A stretch of 64,000 bases of DNA from Lysinibacillus xylanilyticus (GTDB lineage: Bacteria > Bacillota > Bacilli > Bacillales_A > Planococcaceae): contig NZ_MDDN01000008.1 of NCBI RefSeq assembly GCF_001708185.1, forward strand, positions 84,800 through 148,799. The letters are read 5' to 3'. Each line of letters begins with the position of its first letter. The first letter of the stretch is position 1. Below, in pieces: positions 53,662 to 63,093 of this stretch. The notes beneath the pieces are model-generated. The model had not been told where the DNA came from. It saw nothing but the letters and a program-made list of their open reading frames with translations, and ran no database searches. Both the position numbers and the translations under genes were made by a program.

Positions 53662-53976
53662 TCAAACGCCAATCATCTGCTTTAAGTTTTCAAAAGGGAC
53701 ATATCCAATAATTGGTTCGCGTAATTTATTATGAATAATCAATCGAGTATGAGGAATGCCCATTACCTTATATTCCGCTGCAATCTCTGGGCTTTTTTCA
53801 ATATTCACCCTTACAATTTTCACCTTACCATTGCATTCTTCATTGAGTTGATTTAGAACCCTCGCGAACATTTTACACGGTCCACACCACTCAGCCCAAA
53901 AACTTATTAACACCATCTTTTTAGTTTTTAATTGTTCTTTTAATTCCTTCTTTGTTGTTACATGAACAATTGACAT
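53662..53976 (-). CDS. thioredoxin
   Basis: 104 residues with the WCGPC active site (Cys31, Cys34) in LISFWAEWCGPCKMFARVL, then VRVNIEKSPEIAAEYKVMGIPHTRLII, where the cis-Pro is followed by His instead of the usual Thr. This is a divergent extra thioredoxin, reducing protein disulfides in the cytosol. GGGAGGAAGGGATT precedes the ATG. The next gene upstream is the broken thioredoxin-reductase-like gene, so the pair was likely one operon before the IS1182 insertion. Confidence 0.85.
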   Translation of the reverse strand: MSIVHVTTKKELKEQLKTKKMVLISFWAEWCGPCKMFARVLNQLNEECNGKVKIVRVNIEKSPEIAAEYKVMGIPHTRLIIHNKLREPIIGYVPFENLKQMIGV

Positions 53977-54054
53977 AATCCCTTCCTCCCTTTGTGGAAA
54001 TAAGAAATATAAATCTTGAAGATATAATATGCTTTTAGTTATGATTAGACCCTA

Positions 54055-54300
54055 CTATCGCCGTTTATATCCTTCAGCAACAGCTACTATTGATGAAGAC
54101 CGGCCTAATTTAGCAGTTCCCCCCGCTGCATAAACATTTTCTTGTGACGTACGCCCTGCCTCATCCACCACAATGCTACCATCTTCATTTAAATGACAAC
54201 AAAGCTGCACTGAAAATTGATTTGGACGCACAAAGTTTTTACAATTCAAATCCTGAACTAAATAATTGAGTGTCGTATCGGAATCCATGTTAGATTTTAA
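54055..54300 (-). pseudogene. thioredoxin-reductase-like C-terminal remnant
   Basis: About 80 codons: FVRPNQFSVQLCCHLNEDGSIVVDEAGRTSQ, then ENVYAAGGTAKLGRSSSIVAVAEGYKRR. The ENVYAAGGTA segment is the FAD-contacting motif VYAAGD of TrxB and related oxidoreductases, with the normal Asp replaced by Gly. Its N-terminal two thirds are gone; the frame is now fused to a decayed IS1182 transposase. It sits 78 nt upstream of a thioredoxin gene. Confidence 0.7.
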
Positions 54301-55811
54301 AAAACATCTATAATATATAAAGCTAAAACCCCAACAATGACATTTTGATATGCATTGTTGGGGCTTTCTTGTAAGGACAATGAAATAGATCTTTATTACA
54401 TTAGGTTCAGATAATGCTCCCCTAAGATGAAGCATGGGAACGCTATATTTTCCATTAACCCACTTCTCATTCACCATTAACTTACGATTATTTCCTTCTT
54501 TTGCTTTTGTACATAATGAACGGAGGAGGCATCCGGAACAGTCTTCACATTCGTATATCTTAAACTCACGCGTAAAATCATACTTATCCGTTTTCGTGGT
54601 ACGATATTTAAATACAAGCTGTTGTTGATTTGGGTAAGTGTATTGATCATTTTCTTCATCATAATCCCAGGTTGCTGTATTGAATTCGTTTTGCTTATAC
54701 TTTTTCTTTTGTTCTTTTAAATACATGTTGTAAGTGATTAAGGCTTCTCGCTTACGATTCGAAAGGATATCATCATAATTTTGTTCACTGCCATATCCGG
54801 CATCTGCGACAATGTGGTTTGGTAACTTAAAATAATGTTGTTCGATTTCATCTAAAAATGGGATTAATGTACGTGTATCCGTTGGGTTCGGAAAAATGCT
54901 GTAGGCAAGCGCATACTGACCTTCTGTTGCCACTTGTATGTTATAACCAGCCTTCAATTGACCATTTTTCATATAATCATCTTTCATACGCATAAATGTC
55001 GCATCCGGGTCTGTTCTCGAATAACTATTTCGTTCGTCAAAAATTTCGAAGTCTCTTTGATATTTTAGTTTGCGTCCAATATAGTCGATTAATTGTTTGC
55101 GAGCTTGCTTAGGGAATTTCCGTTCTATTCTTAAAGCCTTTCGCTCTGCTACATCCGACGAGTCCTCAATTTTCCGATCATATTCAGAAATCACTTCATC
55201 TACTTTTTCGACCATTTGAGCGAGGTCTTCCAAGGCTAATTCCTTTTCATTTTCCCGTTCAATTTCTGGCATGATTTCTTTTTCAAGCAGCTCATCGTAT
55301 AGCTGGTTCGACTTTTCAATTAGTCCGTTATAATATTTCTCAATCGATTTTTTCCACACGAATGTAAATTTGTTCGCATTCGCTTCAATCTTTGTTCCAT
55401 CAATAAAAATAGCTTCCTGATCAATTAATTTTTCCTGTACCAGCTGGCAGCGGAATTGAACGAAGCATTGACGAATTAGCTCTTTCACCTCTGGTTGGAC
55501 ACGGAATCGGTTGATTGTGCGGTAGGTTGGTTCATATCCTTGAGCTAACCACATCATCCGAAGACTATCTTTTAAAAGCGATTCAATTTTTCGCCCTGAG
55601 AAGACAGATTGCGTGTAGGCACATAAGATAATTTTAAGCATCATGCGTGGATGGTAGGCAGGACAACCCTCATTTCAAAGGAATGCTTCAAACGCTTCGG
55701 GCTGGATACTTTCGACTAAATGGTGAACATGGAAGGCAATATCATTCTTTTGTAACTTCCTTCTAAATCTAAAGGCAAAACTAATTGATTCATGTTATAA
55801 TCTTTAAACAT
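54301..55811 (-). mobile_element. decayed IS1182-family insertion sequence
   Basis: The minus strand encodes an IS1182-type transposase from MFKDYNMNQLVLPLDLE (55811). It is out of frame after about residue 20, with a TGA (about 55678) in AFEAFL*NEGCPAYHPRMM. Then a long intact part follows (YEPTYRTINRFRVQPEV; FIDGTKIEANANKFTFVWKK; DGxx DPDATFMRMKDD; HIVADAGYGSEQNY) to about 54420, where the typical VEPVFG-like end with the last catalytic residue is missing. Three lesions make it inactive. A perfect 11-bp hairpin (CCCCAACAATG, 54329-54363) marks its 3' edge. Confidence 0.85.
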
Positions 55812-55892
55812 AAGGATCCTTCTTTCTGTATAATTTTGTTGTGGTGACTTAATTTTAGCAGAAGTGGTCCTTATTTTTTATGAAAAAAATTT

Positions 55893-55935
55893 AAAGCCGG
55901 TGAAATTTTAGTGATCGTAAAATTTCACCGGCTTT
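55893..55935. terminator. strong bidirectional terminator
   Basis: AAAGCCGGTGAAATTTTA is self-complementary over 18 bp with a 7-nt loop and T/A runs on both sides. It separates the IS from the gene at 55980. Confidence 0.85.
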
Positions 55936-55979
55936 TTAGTTTAGAGATGGGTTTTGTCCCATCCTCAAGTAATCTTCAC

Positions 55980-56444
55980 TTACTCAAGGATTTCCAATTC
56001 CCCCCACGCAAAAGTGCTATAATTAACTGTCTTTTTCCCAAAATATTTTGCATGTTCATAATTGCTCTTTGTATCTATACCAAAGTAAATATCAAAAAAG
56101 TAAGGAGTCACATCCCTTACGCAATTAGTATCTCCCATGTCATAAACCGCAAACGAATCCCTTGAAACAGAATCTGGAAAACTATCTAATTTAGTTGAAG
56201 TCGTAATAATTGTTCCTTTTGGTAATTTTGTTCCTGAAGATATATCTCCACATTTAGCAGGACGAACAGCGGCCATAACATATATTTGTGGGGTTGTCCC
56301 ATGATAAGTTTTATTCCCCAATGGTGCTACATAAGCAGTTACATTTTGAGAATTATAAGTTGCAGCAAACACAGTATCTTTAATTGGTAATAATAACAAT
56401 AAAGTCGAAAATAAAATCCCTAATAATAAACCTTTTTTCTTCAA
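55980..56444 (-). CDS. secreted protein with 3D/RlpA-like barrel
   Basis: 154 residues from a TTG after AAAGAGGAGTTAGA. Signal peptide 1-27. The rest contains VTAYVAP, LPKGTIITTSTKL, a FAVYDMGDTNCVRD segment and FDIYFG, which is how double-psi beta-barrel domains of the 3D (Asp-Asp-Asp) type look. These often bind peptidoglycan or act as wall lytic enzymes; only part of the Asp motif is visible here (YDMGDT). Tentative. Monocistronic. Confidence 0.45.
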   Translation of the reverse strand: MKKKGLLLGILFSTLLLLLPIKDTVFAATYNSQNVTAYVAPLGNKTYHGTTPQIYVMAAVRPAKCGDISSGTKLPKGTIITTSTKLDSFPDSVSRDSFAVYDMGDTNCVRDVTPYFFDIYFGIDTKSNYEHAKYFGKKTVNYSTFAWGELEILE

Positions 56445-56506
56445 ATCTAACTCCTCTTTAATAGATTAGATAGCACCCCATTAGCATATTTCGCCTCCTT
56501 TTTAGA

Positions 56507-57109
56507 TTAATCAATAGCATCTTCTGTATTACCCATATATTTTCCATCCTTGGGGTTATAGTATATTTCCATCTCTTTTTTATCTACTTGGCCATTTACA
56601 GCCATAAATATATTCTTTTCATCCCTCAAAATACGAAAATGATATCCATTTGAAAATTGATTATTTCCAGGTTCTAATTTAAATTCCGTTACTGCTTGCA
56701 TTACTATTTGATCACTATCCACCTTTATATCATAATCTTTGATTGTTAATTTCTCAGAACCATCCATTAATTTAAAGTTCTTTAATTCACCTTTTTCAAT
56801 TGCAAATATGAAACGCTGATTCTTATTTGGCAAAGAAATTATCCCTTGCCAATTTCCCTTTTTACCATCGCCACCACTCACTTTTTTATCATCAACACTA
56901 TTTAAATAAACAAGTTCAGGTTCATCGTCATATGTTTTCGCCTTTTCAATCCCAATTTCATATGCCCTAAGCATTGTAATTTCCTGAAGAGATTCATCAA
57001 CGTCATAACTCACTTCTTTTAATTGGTTATCCGAAAAGGGATTAAATTTTATAAAAAAGATTGAGCTAAATATTAAAATAATAACTATAAAAATATATAT
57101 CTTTTTCAA
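56507..57109 (-). CDS. membrane-anchored hypothetical protein
   Basis: I take TTG 57109 (GGAAGTGG before it), 200 residues; GTG six codons earlier is possible. KKIYIFIVIILIFSSIFFI anchors an extracytoplasmic alpha/beta domain (GNWQGIISLPNKNQRFIFAIEKGELKNFK; a repeated strand pattern of PepSY style). No cysteine, no catalytic motif. Family not recognised. Confidence 0.5.
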   Translation of the reverse strand: MKKIYIFIVIILIFSSIFFIKFNPFSDNQLKEVSYDVDESLQEITMLRAYEIGIEKAKTYDDEPELVYLNSVDDKKVSGGDGKKGNWQGIISLPNKNQRFIFAIEKGELKNFKLMDGSEKLTIKDYDIKVDSDQIVMQAVTEFKLEPGNNQFSNGYHFRILRDEKNIFMAVNGQVDKKEMEIYYNPKDGKYMGNTEDAID

Positions 57110-57423
57110 TATTCCACTTCCAATCACTTAAATTCAATAATATTCCATATTTAGGATTATTCTATACAAATACTTAATAACCCTTTTAATAATTTGTTTT
57201 TATTAATTATTAAAAAAAGAAACAGAGTAACAAATGCTACTTGCTACACTTGCAAATTGAAAACTGTAAGAAACCTAGTCTACGCAAGCCTTCAAAGAAT
57301 TTCCGAGTGTATTTGGTGCTGGGGAATACTGCCCATAATAGGTGATATGAGCAGTAAAGGTGGTCGTGATTTCGTAATATATACCAAGAGGGTTCGGATG
57401 CTGTGAGGTTACTTGTAGGGATA

Positions 57424-57460
57424 AAAAAAGAAGCTCCATTGAAAGGAGTTTCTTTTTTTA
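57424..57460 (-). terminator. intrinsic terminator
   Basis: AAAAAAGAAGCTCC pairs with GGAGTTTCTTTTTT (one G-T) across an 8-nt loop, just after the stop of the gene at 57469. Confidence 0.75.
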
Positions 57461-57468
57461 TGTTGTCT

Positions 57469-57771
57469 TTAGGAAATTACACCAGTTGCAGAACATGAAA
57501 ATGTAACTTCTTGAGTATGTTCAGTTGTAATGCCAAGATAAGTAAGTTTACCTCCAATTGTAAACTTATAAGTTCTTCCACCTTCTATTATTACAGCGTT
57601 TACACCTGTAGTAGACCAACTTCCTTGTTGAGGAGAAACATCCAAGTTGCTATAACCAGAAAATACCATTCTTTGTTGAGTAGAATCATGTCTAATAGTA
57701 AAGTCTGCGGAAAATGAAACTACTATTTGACTTGCCCCTATATGTATATTAATCATCGTCATCTTGAACAT
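57469..57771 (-). pseudogene. 5'-truncated beta-rich (DUF5626-like?) protein
   Basis: The 100-residue frame has a folded core IVVSFSADFTIRHDST, SWSTTGVNAVIIEGGRTYKFTIGG and HTQEVTFSC, the shape of secreted DUF5626-like beta-sandwich proteins. The apparent start lacks a ribosome site and there is no signal peptide, so the N-terminus has probably been lost. It has its own terminator. Assigned tentatively. Confidence 0.4.
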
Positions 57772-57858
57772 AGTATCAGTTGAATTTTTCCTTTTAATTT
57801 TTTGTGTTTAAGGCAGGTTTACCTTTATTACCAAAGGAGTCAAACAATTTTTGATTTA

Positions 57859-58506
57859 TTAGCCATATAAGTAATCGATAAAATTTTCAACAAGTTCATC
57901 GTTATGATTTATCTTACTTATCCTCTCTTTTAAATCCTCTATAAAGCCTTCTAGGAATTCAAAAGATTCATCATCTATTATTTCCCCATTATATTTTCCC
58001 TGTATTAATTCTATTGTAATTGAGAGGTAATCCAGAAAATCGGAAAATGAGTTTGCAATCGGAAAAAGAGCACCTGATTCATAAGAAGCCATGACTGGTG
58101 AGCCTTCTTTATCAGTTACAACCACGACTGGATCATCATTTATATCTGCAATGACAAGCAAAAATGGATTCCATTTTGGATTTTCTTTCAGATCCGTTTC
58201 AATCCAACGAAACCCCTCTTGCCTATAAATAAGATTTTCAGGAGAACAAAGATTAAGAGGTGCATTTCCTAAATCAATGCTCGTGCTTTTTAGCTTGTGA
58301 CCATCATGACGGATATCACAAATTATTTCACAATGTTCATAAAAAAATTTTAATTCAGGAGAAAGATAAATTTTTTCATCTACCTGTAGTTTTACTAATT
58401 CTGACCTATAACGTACTCCACCATTCTTTACAACTAGGGATTCTTCTTGAGGATGTTTATTCATTGTCTGTATAAAATTTAATATCGAATCATCTATTTT
58501 TTTCAT
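57859..58506 (-). CDS. SUKH/SMI1-KNR4-like protein
   Basis: 215 residues with GAGGATT before the ATG. LSPELKFFYEHCEIICDIRHDG is the helix-turn of SUKH domains (normally LP.....FY...NG), followed by FLLVIADINDDPVVVVTDKEGSPVMASYESG, the central sheet with the ligand-pocket Asp, and SFSDFLDYL near residue 155. SUKH proteins are cytosolic and often neutralise toxins of polymorphic systems. It starts the immunity-like tract at the right of the window. Confidence 0.65.
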   Translation of the reverse strand: MKKIDDSILNFIQTMNKHPQEESLVVKNGGVRYRSELVKLQVDEKIYLSPELKFFYEHCEIICDIRHDGHKLKSTSIDLGNAPLNLCSPENLIYRQEGFRWIETDLKENPKWNPFLLVIADINDDPVVVVTDKEGSPVMASYESGALFPIANSFSDFLDYLSITIELIQGKYNGEIIDDESFEFLEGFIEDLKERISKINHNDELVENFIDYLYG

Positions 58507-58629
58507 AAAAGCTCAATCCTCTCGTTTATTACTTACAATCCATTTTGTCATAGTCAAACGTCTCTCAGGTGTCACCAAATACCTCATAACATATAATACC
58601 ATTTTATACCGTTTTAAATAAATTCAATG

Positions 58630-58743
58630 CTAAAAAAGAGTGGTTTTTCTGCTTCTTACATCCATATGGTATCCATTAAGTGCATCTGGAAAATAAGTAT
58701 TAGATTTTATACCAATTGGACCATCAGGCATTGATTTACACTC
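58630..58743 (-). pseudogene. gene tail in the immunity tract
   Basis: The minus frame ECKSMPDGPIGIKSNTYFPD, then ALNGYHMDVRSRKTTLF and a stop, reads as natural protein with no start. It is the end of a lost gene of unknown family. Confidence 0.4.
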
Positions 58744-58779
58744 ATATCTTTAAAACTTTAAGACAAGGAATCTAACAAA

Positions 58780-58828
58780 AAAACATATGTAAAGAAAGAG
58801 ATTGAGACATCTTCTTTACATATGTTTT
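58780..58828. terminator. long perfect hairpin terminator
   Basis: AAAACATATGTAAAGAA and its exact complement, 17 bp, with a 15-nt loop. It follows the SUKH gene at 58907 on the minus strand. Confidence 0.85.
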
Positions 58829-58906
58829 AGAATTTTTGTAATTAGCTTTTAGCAAAATATTATAGTCATCCAACGATCCAACTAATTATTATCCCTTTCT
58901 CCTTGT

Positions 58907-59410
58907 TTACCTGCCATCATAAGCATCCCCATACGGCTCGAAATTTTCAGCCAACCAAAACCAATTTTCACCTTTACTAGAGTATAAACGCTCTAACAGT
59001 TCCGTAAAGCTTTTAGCAATAATCTGACTGTCTCCTGGTGTTGCATGGGTTTCCAAGAAACTATCATAGCAATAACCTAAATGCGACTTGCTCATGTCCA
59101 TGCTAATGTATTGGTTTATTTGTTCAGATTCAGCAATAAGATACCACTCATTACTAATATCCCCCTCTAGTTCCTCCCAAATAACATCATCCTCTGGGTA
59201 AAGTCTTTTACTAGTTGGAATAAACTCATTTGAAGAAACTATTTTTATTCCATAAGGCTTATCTATAAACATTTGTAAGGAGTCATAATTGCTAAAAAAA
59301 TAATTCAAATCTTTTGGAAGAGCTAATTCACTTGTGAAATCTGTGATCCTTTTCACAAGTCTGCAATTACTATCTTGTTCAATTTTTTTAATAATCTCTA
59401 TTATCCCCAT
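58907..59410 (-). CDS. SUKH/SMI1-KNR4 immunity-like protein
   Basis: 167 residues from ATG 59410, which follows AAAGGAGTAAGT. LALPKDLNYFFSNYDSLQMF is the LP..Y..FY SUKH opening. EWYLIAESEQINQYISMDMSKSHLGYCYDSFLETHATPGDSQIIAKSFTELLERLY supplies the central sheet and the terminal helix (S-F-T-E-L-L). Cytosolic; probably neutralises a contact-delivered toxin made by a locus outside the window. A relic with stop (LELLARHGLNPDIAENGAKM) lies just upstream at about 59480-59545. Confidence 0.75.
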   Translation of the reverse strand: MGIIEIIKKIEQDSNCRLVKRITDFTSELALPKDLNYFFSNYDSLQMFIDKPYGIKIVSSNEFIPTSKRLYPEDDVIWEELEGDISNEWYLIAESEQINQYISMDMSKSHLGYCYDSFLETHATPGDSQIIAKSFTELLERLYSSKGENWFWLAENFEPYGDAYDGR

Positions 59411-59603
59411 ACTTACTCCTTTAATCTCAATTTTACTTGCATTTAGTATATTGAACTCTTTAAAATCGTGCTGTTCCCTACATTTTTGCTCCATTTTCAG
59501 CAATATCAGGATTCAAACCATGTCTTGCTAATAATTCCAGTAAAAAACTAGTATTTGAGGTACAGTTGATTTTAAAATGGGTTTAGTCCACATTATCCGT
59601 TTC

Positions 59604-60278
59604 CTACTTGATTCTGGATTTTTTGATCTTCCACCTTAACTTTTCGACATCCATTTGATTTAGTTTCAATTGTTTTGTGTATATGAATTGATCTTCGTTA
59701 ACATACTCAAATCGAAATGTGGTAGTTGGGATAATATTTTTACTTTCATGATAGAAACCATTTCTTATAATTGTATCAATTGACTCATCGCTATTATATG
59801 AATATGTATCTACCAAAAAAGTTTCTTCGTTCAACTCCTCGTCTCCGTCCAAGTCAACGTCCTTTAAATAGAATAATACTTTTTCAATCACAGTCTCTTT
59901 AAAAACTACACAATATACTTGTTCTAAAACGATTTCATCATTATCGTTATTTAGAAACCTAAGATACAGTTTCATTCCATCTTCTTTTATTACAAAAACA
60001 CTGCCCCATCCCTTATTTTCATTATCATAAGAATAGTACAGTTCACCATCTTTTAACCTATTTACTATAATACCTTCATTGGATTCAGGCTCAGTTTTAT
60101 AGGTTTTTGGCTTCTTTAATTGATTCAGTGCATATTGATATGGGAAAAATTCCAAATACGAATCACTCCAAATAACCGTATCATTTTCTACGTCTTTCAC
60201 TCGGTCAAGCATTTCTTCGTATGAGTCGTAATATTTTTCAAAAATTTCGAGCAGCAAATCGTAATCTTTTTTGATCAT
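59604..60278 (-). CDS. hypothetical acidic protein in the immunity tract
   Basis: 224 residues from ATG 60278 (GGGGGAGTGTATAAG). Acidic and aromatic, without cysteine or signal; mostly beta (GELYYSYDNENKGWGSVFVIKEDGMKLYLRFLNND). Resembles immunity proteins in style, and its neighbours are SUKH genes in the same direction. No known family recognised. Confidence 0.55.
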   Translation of the reverse strand: MIKKDYDLLLEIFEKYYDSYEEMLDRVKDVENDTVIWSDSYLEFFPYQYALNQLKKPKTYKTEPESNEGIIVNRLKDGELYYSYDNENKGWGSVFVIKEDGMKLYLRFLNNDNDEIVLEQVYCVVFKETVIEKVLFYLKDVDLDGDEELNEETFLVDTYSYNSDESIDTIIRNGFYHESKNIIPTTTFRFEYVNEDQFIYTKQLKLNQMDVEKLRWKIKKSRIK

Positions 60279-60292
60279 CTTATACACTCCCC

Positions 60293-60906
60293 CTAATTTT
60301 TTACTGGCCTAATTAAAATCTCATTCTTTGAATTGAGAACCTCTAAACAATTGTATTTTTGATTTAAAATTTCAATTGTTTTGCCATACTTCATAAGTGT
60401 GATATCTTGAATAACCAAAAAAGGTAAACCATTTAGTTTTTCTCTAATGTCGTTAATAGAAAGTTTCAAATTAAAATATTTTCTTATTTCCATAATAAAC
60501 TTGTTTACATCATTTGGTATTCTGACTATATACACTTTTACCACATCTATCAAATCAAGTTCGTTTGAAGGTGAATCTTCGTCATCTATAACAGGATTAT
60601 TTTCAAGCCAACTAAATAAATCAATATCTAAAGAATAAAAAGGCGACGACAATGCACCCAAATCTTGATAGAATACGTTTAGTTGGTCGCTATTCTTTTT
60701 TAAAAACACTCCTTGCCCCCCCACCATCATCCCCTATCAAAATATAATCTGATGCGTAAGCACTTATTTCATACAACTCGTTCCTTTCCAATGCAATGTC
60801 AAAACCATAAATATTTATTCCGTTTTCAAATGTAACTTCCTTAAAAAATTTCCAAAACTCAATTAGTCTCGTATGTATATTAGTTTGAAAACTAGTATTG
60901 ATCTCA
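60293..60906 (-). pseudogene. SUKH-family gene split by a G7 tract
   Basis: From about 60906 the minus frame reads TRLIEFWKFFKEVTFENGINIYGFD, then ELYEISAYASDYILIGDDGG, a SUKH core with GDDGGG. At seven G (60716-60722) it shifts; the rest (GVFLKKNSDQLNVFYQDLGALSSPF and onward to 60293) belongs to the same protein. Six G would restore one open frame. No proper 5' end is found before 60906. Confidence 0.65.
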
Positions 60907-61239
60907 TTTAATCAATGTTTCTTTCTGTTCTAGTGATTAATGGTGTCGGCTTTAAATTTAAAATCATTGATTTCCTCCAATTCAATGTTACTTAGTCCAT
61001 TAAGTATTTATAAGCTTCTCTTACACTCAACTCCCATGACTAGAGAGAGTGTTTTTGAAAACTCTTTTTTATTAACCAAAGATTATTCATTCGTTCTTCA
61101 TCTCTATAATAGTAAATTATTATACTTAAAATATCTGTTTTTTCTTTCATTTTATAAGCATCTCCCTTTTGAACCTCGTGCTCTTGATTAAAATGGACGT
61201 TCGCCTATCATCATTACGTGCTTACAATTCAAACTCTTT

Positions 61240-61665
61240 TTAATTGCTTTTATCCATTTTTTCATCAGCTATTCTAAGTCCATCTAGCAAAATAAGATTG
61301 TATTCTTGGGCCACAACTTCAATAATTTCATCATAACATTCAAGAAAATAATGCTTAAATCCCTTTTCAACCAGTGTCTTTTGCTGATTCAAAAAGTCGG
61401 AATCAATCACTTCACAAAAACACGTATCCAATAAATTTTCGTTAAAATAATCAAGACCACAAAGTCCAAACTTGACTACATTTTTAAAAATGAAAGAAAT
61501 ATCTATGTATCGTTCTTCTGTGGAAATATTTGATGCCAACGCTGTTGCTAAATTTAACGAAAGTTCAACTTCTCTTGGAAATCGTTCCATGATTAACTTA
61601 TTTAAAATCAACGCATCTCTAGCATTTATTACACCCACTGTTGTATCAATAAATCTGGTTCTCAT
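61240..61665 (-). CDS. hypothetical helical protein in the immunity tract
   Basis: ATG 61665 has GGAGGGCATA upstream; 141 residues. The sequence is helical and soluble (NARDALILNKLIMERFPREVELSLNLATAL). It has Cys in a GLCGLDYF segment and later at CFCEV. No known family. Position and orientation place it with the immunity-like genes. Confidence 0.5.
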   Translation of the reverse strand: MRTRFIDTTVGVINARDALILNKLIMERFPREVELSLNLATALASNISTEERYIDISFIFKNVVKFGLCGLDYFNENLLDTCFCEVIDSDFLNQQKTLVEKGFKHYFLECYDEIIEVVAQEYNLILLDGLRIADEKMDKSN

Positions 61666-61728
61666 TATGCCCTCCATTTCTTTACATAGAGCAACGAATT
61701 TCAATTCGTCCTATCGTCTGTTTCAGTG

Positions 61729-61806
61729 CTAAAACGTCAATTCAAAGTCCTCATAATATTCATAGCTGACTTCACTACCCACTGGATGAACATTTTCGTA
61801 CACAGC
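61729..61806 (-). pseudogene. short gene tail
   Basis: AVYENVHPVGSEVSYEYYED, then FELTF and a stop on the minus strand: a natural-looking C-terminus without a start, in the style of the neighbouring immunity proteins. Confidence 0.35.
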
Positions 61807-61941
61807 CTATCTTTGTTAAAAAAGTAATAACTCTTATGACCTAAACTATTCGTAATTTCGTTATAACCCTAATTATATGAAAGTTCACCTAAAGGACATT
61901 GCCATCTCCCCATGTTTGGATTACTCATGCACCTGTAGTTG

Positions 61942-62058
61942 GGCCATCTTAGCGACTATCCTGATGATATGGTCTATCTATATTGTTTCGGTGCTCGGAA
62001 TGAACCTTATCCTCGAAGACTGCTCGTACGTACATTAGCATCCGTTTGGAATGCATGA
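61942..62058 (+). pseudogene. plus-strand gene tail
   Basis: GHLSDYPDDMVYLYCFGARN, then EPYPRRLLVRTLASVWNA and a stop. It is the only plus-strand coding trace in the tract, so a small rearrangement has occurred here. Family unknown. Confidence 0.35.
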
Positions 62059-62099
62059 TATAATTCTGATCCTTTTTATCACGTTCAAACATAAACAAT

Positions 62100-62681
62100 C
62101 TAATCTAAAAATTCCGGTCTTAGGCGACTTCCCTCTTTTGCAAAGAGTAATCCTTTTAGTTTATTCTTTCTATATCCTTCAACAAAAGCCTCAGATACAA
62201 CTATCATGGAAGGTCTTATGCTCATACGATAAATATGCTCTTGTCCAAGTTTTTGATAATTAAAGTATATGCTTGTAATTCGACCAACTTTTTTAGGATC
62301 GTTTGCAGTCATATCGTATTCCGATTTCTGTTCATCAAAACAATCAGAAACAGCCAATATATTCAGTGCAAAGAAATCTGTGTTCATCTCGCCTTTTTCG
62401 TCTACAATAATAGCCGGAAAAAATTCACAGGCGTTGTTAGCAATTTCCTCTAAAAAACACTTCATTTTTAAGCTTACTAAAGGCGCACCAACTGATGGTA
62501 ACATGTCGTATTTGTTAACATATTTATCAAGTTTATCAACTTTGTAATAAATACTTTCTATACTAAAAGATGATACTCCTGATTCTAATTCATATGATTT
62601 CACCTGATTCTTTTGATCATCTTGGTAAAAATAAACATCCCTTTTATAAAACTCCACTAATCTATAGTACTGCATTCGCAT
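62100..62681 (-). CDS. Imm11-like (DUF1629) immunity protein
   Basis: 193 residues; ATG 62681 sits 5 nt after AAAGGA. DMLPSVGAPLVSLKMKCFLEEIA, NTDFFALNILAVSDCFDEQKSEYD and IRPSMIVVSEAFVEGYRKNKLKGLLF give the Imm11/DUF1629 pattern: an N-terminal GxPL-LVS segment and a C-terminal IVVSE-F. Imm11 proteins guard against diverse toxins of polymorphic systems. Cytosolic. The toxin is not in the window. Confidence 0.75.
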   Translation of the reverse strand: MRMQYYRLVEFYKRDVYFYQDDQKNQVKSYELESGVSSFSIESIYYKVDKLDKYVNKYDMLPSVGAPLVSLKMKCFLEEIANNACEFFPAIIVDEKGEMNTDFFALNILAVSDCFDEQKSEYDMTANDPKKVGRITSIYFNYQKLGQEHIYRMSIRPSMIVVSEAFVEGYRKNKLKGLLFAKEGSRLRPEFLD

Positions 62682-62813
62682 CACTATCCTTTACAAGTAA
62701 TTGAATTTTTCAATTCCTCAAATCTTTTTTAGTGTCTCTAATTAACTTTTCAATTTCATCTCTATATTGTGTTTGAGTCCAATTAAGAATCAGCACGTAA
62801 GATTGTCTCTTCT

Positions 62814-63093
62814 TTATATGTACTTTGATTTTGGTATAAATTTTGTCTTTCTATCAAAACGGACTGCATTAAGTCTCTCTTTTAATTCGTTTTCAGAGAA
62901 ACTTGATATTTTATAGATAGAATAAAATTTAAGCGCAAAGTTCCTACTTAACTTGGCATTTAATTTAACCTCCGATAAAGATAATCCATTTTTTTCACCT
63001 ACCAAGTGATCCTCTGAACCATCCCGCCTAACTTCGCTCATACGTTTTTGTCATCTCATCAAAGCCGATTTCCTTAATGAATTTCCCTTTCAT
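62814..63093 (-). pseudogene. frameshifted gene coupled to a SUKH gene
   Basis: ATG 63093 overlaps the SUKH stop (ATATGA). KGKFIKEIGFDEMTKTYERS is then out of phase at about 63035, and the neighbouring frame continues EVRRDGSEDHLVGEKNGLSLSEVKLNAK to KTKFIPKSKYI. The total length is one base off a multiple of three. Probably an immunity partner gene; family unknown. Confidence 0.55.

Noticed and set aside
54434..54628. Plus-strand ORF opposite the transposase
   Set aside because: Shadow frame of the IS1182 gene.
57194..57406. 70-residue plus-strand ORF
   Set aside because: No ribosome site, and the composition is unlike protein genes of this genome.
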